Shown: positions 5,443 to 9,683 of the stretch, one piece after another
Layout of the letters: each line of letters opens with the position of its first letter
Numbering within the stretch: the first letter of the stretch is position 1
Assembly: GCA_028707375.1 (NCBI GenBank)
Contig: JAQWCB010000024.1
Coordinates: 1-9,683 of the forward strand
Source of the DNA: Bacilli bacterium
Lineage (GTDB): Bacteria; Bacillota_I; Bacilli_A; RFN20; CAG-288
Direction of reading: 5' to 3'
DNA: 9,683 bases
Made by a program: the position numbers and the translations under genes
Notes under the pieces: model-generated
Told to the model about the DNA's origin: nothing
Databases searched by the model: none
What the model saw: the letters and a program-made list of their open reading frames with translations, nothing else

Positions 5443-7674
5443 ATGAATATTAAACTTAAACAAATAAATAAGTATTACTTCGATCACGGAAAATCGACAA
5501 AAGCCTTGGAGAACATCTCGCTGGAATTCAATACTGACGGCTCATTTGTTGTCATAACTGGCGAATCCGGAGCAGGAAAATCTTCATTGATTAAAGTGAT
5601 CACGGGTCTTGAGGATTACGACGAAGGTGAAATGTTTTTTGATGATGTTTCCGTTTCAAGCCTCAGCGAGAGTAAAAAGCAACATATTTATTCTGACAAT
5701 ATTTCATTTGTCTTCCAGGATTATAACTTGATTGAATCAATCTCAGGTCTACAAAATATTGTCCTTGCTCTAATCAAACAAGGAAAGCCAAACAAAGAGG
5801 CAACTGAACTGGCCGTTAAGGCCCTGAATGATGTAAGTTTGAATTCACAAAAGAATATGCGTGTTTCAAAATTATCTGGAGGGGAAAGACAGCGCGTAGC
5901 AATTGCCCGCAGTATTGCACTCGATACGCCTATTATCGTATTTGATGAGCCCACCGGTAATTTGGATAATCAGACTTCTAAACAGATTGTTAAAATAATA
6001 TCTAAGATTGCAAAAAATAAGCTTATTCTTTATGTAACTCACGACTATGATATTGTTGAAAAATACGTGACACGTCATATTGTTCTAGCCGATGGAAATA
6101 TTATTAAAGATGAAAGGATTCGACAATCTCAATCATCGGAATTTCCACAGAAGACTGTCATCAAAAATAATGAACTCTCATTTTTTTCATATCTGTATTC
6201 AACTTATCTCATCGGTTTTAAACACGTGGGACGATCGATTGCAACTTTTATTGTTATGCTTTTTTGTTTTACCAGCATCTTTGGTAGCCTTTATCTTTTT
6301 GGCATATCAACAACTGCCATCGGTGGTATATTTAGTTCCAACTACTTCAATCGCACTGAATATCACATGGGAAACGAAATTAAGAATTCCAAAGTTAATT
6401 TAGATGATCAGGATATCGAATACGCAGGAGAACACTATATTGACTATGGAAATATTCTAGATAATTCTGTTTCAATTTACGAAGTTGAAAATAAGAAAAT
6501 TTCTTTCGAGGGTCGCAAAATTTTTGCTATTCCCTATTTTGCTGACCAATCAAGTTTAGTTAGAGCTGATGATAACAGTGATGGTATTTCCATCTACATC
6601 CCGGATTCGTGGGATGAATCAAGTTATTATTATAAAAGTTTAAATGATATTTACGCCAAAGATATAACAATAACTACTGAAATATGGAATCGACTTTATA
6701 ATAGCGACAATCAAAGACTTGTAAATATTGCGAATACGATCGATGAAATTCAACTTCACACTAGGATAGCCAAAATATATAGTTATGATACAACAACTAA
6801 TAACACCTCAAACATTTATGTCCAGATGGATGCAGATAAGTTGAATACGGTTCGCTATTCCATCCTTCATTCCCATGATTATTTGAATATATCAGATGAT
6901 TACGATCAAACTTTGGCCACTAATCTTCAAATTTATGATTCGAATCAGCAGGGACTTGATCGTATTGATTCTTTTTATATCGATATTGATGAAACAGCTA
7001 ATTTTAATTCACTTTTTTTGTCATCAAATCTAGAAGGAAAGGACATATCTATTCACTATAAAAATTTAACTTTGCCCCTGAGTCTATTTGATACATCTTA
7101 CACCATAAAAGTTGATAATTCTTTTTCCATGACAAATTTCGGTTTGCAATCAGTCATTGCTGCAAATAAGATTGAATCCACAGTCTATTTTCCAACTGTT
7201 GATATGGCTTTGTCTAATTATGAAAGTCTCAGTCCAACAAATAGTCGCATGTTTTATCAAGCAAGTCAGGATGCTGTTACCGATTACCACATCAACTTGA
7301 GAAGCGATAATCATACTATACGAATTGCTTATCTTATTATTTTTTGTCTCATTTTATTCTCTATTTTTGTTGTAGCCTTTCTCATTCATCTTATTATCAA
7401 TCGCTTTTATTATCGAAAGACATACGACCAGCAGGTCTTGAGTTATATCGGTTTTTCTTTTAAAGATATAGTTATTGTGAATTTAATGCAGTTTATTATG
7501 TTAGGCATTCCCGCCATCGTTGCTGTCTATATAATTTATATGGTCCTCACTCCTTATGCCAGTTTGGTATTTATGTCGAATATATGGCTCCTTGTTCTTA
7601 TTATTTTAATATGTCTAGCATGTGCTATTCTATTTGGACTTCCCACGCGAAAGAAGGTAAGAGAAAATGATTAA
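5443..7674 (+). CDS. A2: MacB/FtsX-type ABC half-transporter, paralogue of A1
   Basis: This 743-residue protein has the same plan as A1 and aligns with it without gaps over the ATPase: 174 of the first 220 residues are identical by hand count. Motifs occur at the same positions: Walker A GESGAGKSS (40-48), Q92, LSGGERQ (144-150), D168/E169, GNLD and H200. The pre-membrane segment YLYSTYLIGFK (250-260) is identical to that in A1. TM1 is about 265-287, the extracytoplasmic domain about 288-629, and TM2-TM4 near 630-652, 682-703 and 714-734. The coupling segment TYDQQVLSYIGFSFKDI (from 660) follows the diverged A-type form. The extracytoplasmic domain is about 16 residues shorter than in A1 and only patchily similar; shared patches include a DYG-x-x-LD segment, L-S-S-x-LE and YFPT. 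It ends PTRKKVREND, and the B2 start lies 8 nt inside it. It likely pairs with B2. Whether it can also pair with B1 cannot be told from sequence. Confidence 0.95.
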   Translation: MNIKLKQINKYYFDHGKSTKALENISLEFNTDGSFVVITGESGAGKSSLIKVITGLEDYDEGEMFFDDVSVSSLSESKKQHIYSDNISFVFQDYNLIESISGLQNIVLALIKQGKPNKEATELAVKALNDVSLNSQKNMRVSKLSGGERQRVAIARSIALDTPIIVFDEPTGNLDNQTSKQIVKIISKIAKNKLILYVTHDYDIVEKYVTRHIVLADGNIIKDERIRQSQSSEFPQKTVIKNNELSFFSYLYSTYLIGFKHVGRSIATFIVMLFCFTSIFGSLYLFGISTTAIGGIFSSNYFNRTEYHMGNEIKNSKVNLDDQDIEYAGEHYIDYGNILDNSVSIYEVENKKISFEGRKIFAIPYFADQSSLVRADDNSDGISIYIPDSWDESSYYYKSLNDIYAKDITITTEIWNRLYNSDNQRLVNIANTIDEIQLHTRIAKIYSYDTTTNNTSNIYVQMDADKLNTVRYSILHSHDYLNISDDYDQTLATNLQIYDSNQQGLDRIDSFYIDIDETANFNSLFLSSNLEGKDISIHYKNLTLPLSLFDTSYTIKVDNSFSMTNFGLQSVIAANKIESTVYFPTVDMALSNYESLSPTNSRMFYQASQDAVTDYHINLRSDNHTIRIAYLIIFCLILFSIFVVAFLIHLIINRFYYRKTYDQQVLSYIGFSFKDIVIVNLMQFIMLGIPAIVAVYIIYMVLTPYASLVFMSNIWLLVLIILICLACAILFGLPTRKKVREND
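7653..7657 (+). promoter_or_regulatory. Ribosome binding site of B2, inside the A2 basic tail codons
   Basis: GAAGG (7653-7657) stands 9 nt before the B2 ATG at 7667 and is part of the Lys-Lys-Val codons near the end of A2. With the 8-nt gene overlap this points to translational coupling of A2 and B2. The AAGAAGG string is shared with the A1/B1 junction. Confidence 0.55.
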
Positions 7675-9683
7675 TATTGATAAGATTACAAAGATTTATA
7701 ATAAGAATCGCCTCAATAGAAATGTCGTTTTACGCAATGCTTCTCTTGAGCTTCCTGATACCGGATTTGTCTTTTTTGTCGGTCGATCCGGAACTGGTAA
7801 ATCAACCGTGCTCAACGCCATCGGCGGGCTCACTTCCTATGAAGGCAGTATTCTTTTTGATCACAAAAAGGTCAATATTGAGCAATATCGTCGCCGAAAC
7901 ATTGGATATGTTTTTCAAAATTTTCTTATATTTGAAGACCTAAGCGTTTATGAAAATATTCGTATCGCTTTAAACCTAATTGGTATTTACGATAGCGACG
8001 AAATACATTCTCGAACACGAATTCTCTTAAAGGCCGTTGGTTTAGAAATAAATCCATCACGTCGGGCTGGAGCATTATCGCTCGGTCAACGTCAACGAGT
8101 TGCTATCGCCCGTTCGCTAGCTAGCAATCCAAAAATCATTTTAGCCGATGAACCTACTGGCAACCTTGATTCTAAAAGTTCAATCATCGTCATGGATATT
8201 TTGAAAAAACTTTCTATCAATCACCTTGTCATTTGTGTCACTCACAATTTGGGATTAGTCAATAAGTATGCGGATATGACTTTTATGATACAGGATAAAC
8301 AATTGGTAAATTTTGATAAAGAGTCATCCGCTAATATTTCCGAAGCACAAGTTAGTAAAAACATCAATGTTGCCGATATGAAAATTGATGAATACAAGGA
8401 TGATAACTTCCTGATTAAGTTATATACACAGGATTCTATTAGCGACAGTGAAAATAATAATGAACTTAAAATTATTCGACAAAATGGAAAAATTCTTGTT
8501 GTCGGTAGCAATATATCCGTTGCATCAAAAAATGAAATTATGTTTGAATCTGATAATAGTGTAAACAAGAAAAAACGATCGAATTCAGAGGCGATTGATC
8601 TTAATTTCCCCTCAAGACATGACCGAAAAAGTTTTAAGGATTCAGGTTTTTATCAAAATCTTCATAAGAAGATAGCAACTCGTCCGACTTTTAAATCGAC
8701 ATTAAATACTTTAGCAAACATCATTTTTCCAATTGTTTTGCTCATTATGTTTAATATTTTGATTGCCCAAGTCAATTCTTTGAATACGACCAATCTTATG
8801 CCACTTAACGATCATGCGGTGTTCGTGATCAATAGTGATAGAGATGATACTTCCTACGATTCAATGAAGTATTTAGATTTACTAAACGATAAAGACTCTG
8901 GTATTTTTGATTATCTTTCCATTGATCCAGGCTCGATTTCTTCAAGCGAAATCATTTCCACTGATCAAATATCTTATATTAATGATTTTGATTTCACAAA
9001 AGATATAATTTCTGATACCTCGATTGATGATAATCAGTCTATTAGGTATATTGTTAGGAATTATGCTGATTATCGTGATATTATTCCCGATAATTCTCTC
9101 CCAGTCTTGCAGGATGATAATCAGATTTACATAACTACTGCAATTAGGAATAAGATAGAAGAAAGTCTTGATCACCCAGTTTTTGCTAATCGAAAATCTT
9201 TGGATGAGACTTTAATTGATTCAAATATCGCTATTCACTATTTGCGATATGACCAAAGATACGCTAGTCAATATTTGCAAATCAAGGGAATAATATCATC
9301 GGATATTCCAGCCATCTTTGCTAGCGAATCTACGTCAATGAGGCTTAATCAAATATCACAAACGCAAAGTGCTCACACTTTAAATATGCTTGACACCATT
9401 TTTACTGATTACTCTTTTGTAGAATACGATGAAATAAAAGATGATCCTAATTATCTTTTTTATAACTCCGACCATTCAATTGTCCCCAGTCCCGGCGATG
9501 CAGAATCAGTATCGGATGATGTTATTTTTTGCTATTTCTCTATGCCAGCGATTAGATCATTCTCTGATACTTATTTCATGAATTTTCAATTTAGTCAAGA
9601 ATATTATATTGAAAATATACAGAATCCCGATAAAAAAATAATATGCTTCCGTGATTACTTGCGAAGTGATAACAATGAGTCAG
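7667..9683 (+). CDS. B2: large MacB/FtsX-type ABC half-transporter, paralogue of B1, 3' end missing
   Basis: The frame beginning ATGATTAATATTGATAAG at 7667 stays open for 672 codons to the right edge; by comparison with B1 (970 residues), about 300 residues are outside the window. It overlaps the end of A2 by 8 nt. The ATPase (1-215) aligns without gaps to B1: Walker A GRSGTGKST (39-47), Q84, signature LSLGQRQ (137-143) with the same Gly-to-Leu change, D161/E162, GNLD and H193. The conserved cytoplasmic insert (225-292, with QNGKILVVGSNISVAS) is present; the linker after it is about five residues shorter than in B1. TM1 is about 350-370. The visible extracytoplasmic part keeps the first MacB-like segment (about 485-545, ending LQIKGIISSD) and a DDPNYLF motif matching NDPNYLF in B1. 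Most of the rest is diverged. The three C-terminal membrane helices should lie beyond the edge. Nothing suggests a broken gene. Confidence 0.93.
   Translation, partial: MINIDKITKIYNKNRLNRNVVLRNASLELPDTGFVFFVGRSGTGKSTVLNAIGGLTSYEGSILFDHKKVNIEQYRRRNIGYVFQNFLIFEDLSVYENIRIALNLIGIYDSDEIHSRTRILLKAVGLEINPSRRAGALSLGQRQRVAIARSLASNPKIILADEPTGNLDSKSSIIVMDILKKLSINHLVICVTHNLGLVNKYADMTFMIQDKQLVNFDKESSANISEAQVSKNINVADMKIDEYKDDNFLIKLYTQDSISDSENNNELKIIRQNGKILVVGSNISVASKNEIMFESDNSVNKKKRSNSEAIDLNFPSRHDRKSFKDSGFYQNLHKKIATRPTFKSTLNTLANIIFPIVLLIMFNILIAQVNSLNTTNLMPLNDHAVFVINSDRDDTSYDSMKYLDLLNDKDSGIFDYLSIDPGSISSSEIISTDQISYINDFDFTKDIISDTSIDDNQSIRYIVRNYADYRDIIPDNSLPVLQDDNQIYITTAIRNKIEESLDHPVFANRKSLDETLIDSNIAIHYLRYDQRYASQYLQIKGIISSDIPAIFASESTSMRLNQISQTQSAHTLNMLDTIFTDYSFVEYDEIKDDPNYLFYNSDHSIVPSPGDAESVSDDVIFCYFSMPAIRSFSDTYFMNFQFSQEYYIENIQNPDKKIICFRDYLRSDNNES

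Larger units (their letters stand above)
220..9683 (+). repeat. Ancient tandem duplication of an A-B transporter gene pair (second copy incomplete)
   Basis: Unit 1 is A1-B1 (220-5412); unit 2 is A2-B2 (5443 to beyond the edge). The A starts are 5223 bp apart and the B starts 5167 bp apart. Gene order, motif positions, the type-specific signature sequences and the A/B junction with the ribosome binding site in the A tail are all repeated. At DNA level the copies differ at many synonymous positions; for example, the two Walker A stretches encode the same peptide with different third bases. The duplication is therefore old and not a recent or assembly-derived repeat. Confidence 0.85.

Noticed and set aside
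7677..7943. Short 88-residue plus-strand frame
   Set aside because: It lies inside B2 in another frame, has no ribosome binding site and shows no domain. B2 in the correct frame has full ATPase motifs.
8242..8568. Minus-strand open frame of 108 residues
   Set aside because: It is antisense to the conserved insert of B2, its composition looks like a reverse shadow, and no start context supports it. The other short minus-strand frames (for example 2277-2642 and 2748-3020) fail in the same way.
1..9683. Mycoplasma-type genetic code (TGA read as Trp)
   Set aside because: Long genes use TGG for tryptophan and contain no in-frame TGA.
220..9683. CRISPR array, tRNA, rRNA or insertion sequence
   Set aside because: No short regularly spaced repeats, no tRNA-like cloverleaf and no transposase or terminal inverted repeats were seen. 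Coding sequence occupies essentially everything.
220..9683. Assignment as a lantibiotic or bacitracin (Bce-type) resistance system
   Set aside because: Bce-type systems have a separate ATPase gene and a ten-helix permease, usually beside a two-component system. Here ATPase and a four-helix permease are fused and no such regulator is visible, so the substrate is left open.

Overview
The window is low-GC DNA (roughly one third G+C by eye). Every gene lies on the plus strand. Four large ABC-transporter genes run head to tail and fill it almost completely, behind the last 27 codons of an unrelated gene. The complete genes stop at TAA or TAG, and every tryptophan codon I translated is TGG, with no in-frame TGA in any long gene. 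This fits the standard bacterial code. Low GC, AGGAG-type ribosome binding sites and FtsX/MacB-like fusion transporters of 740-970 residues suggest a low-GC Firmicute or a Tenericute-like lineage that keeps the standard code (for example Acholeplasma/Izemoplasma-like or Erysipelotrichia-like). No marker here fixes the genus.

Layout: 1-84 is the C-terminal end of a probable ROK-family sugar kinase or regulator. 85-219 is the only real intergenic gap and holds a plausible sigma-A promoter (153-181) overlapping an AT-rich inverted repeat. The transporter genes follow: A1 (220-2499, 759 aa), B1 (2500-5412, 970 aa), A2 (5443-7674, 743 aa) and B2 (7667 to beyond the right edge, 672 codons visible). 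No terminator hairpin was found between them, so they probably form one transcription unit.

Each protein is a half-transporter with an N-terminal ATPase domain, one membrane helix, a large extracytoplasmic domain and three C-terminal membrane helices. This is the MacB arrangement. There are two distinct types. Type A has the canonical signature LSGGE, a divergent FtsX-type coupling segment and a short basic tail. Type B has the signature LSLGQ, a conserved cytoplasmic insert between the ATPase and the first membrane helix, a canonical GILRCLGFS-like coupling segment (seen in B1), and a much larger extracytoplasmic domain. The order A-B-A-B, with each B start touching or overlapping the end of its A gene, suggests that A and B form heterodimers and that the pair was duplicated in tandem.

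The ATPase domains of the duplicates are strongly conserved in protein (A1 versus A2: 174 of 220 positions identical by hand count), but synonymous codons have diverged widely and the extracytoplasmic domains differ much more. This reads as an old duplication whose two products kept the same motor and changed what they handle outside the cell. The substrate cannot be read from the window. There is no MacA-type adaptor, two-component system, peptide precursor or lipoprotein gene in view.
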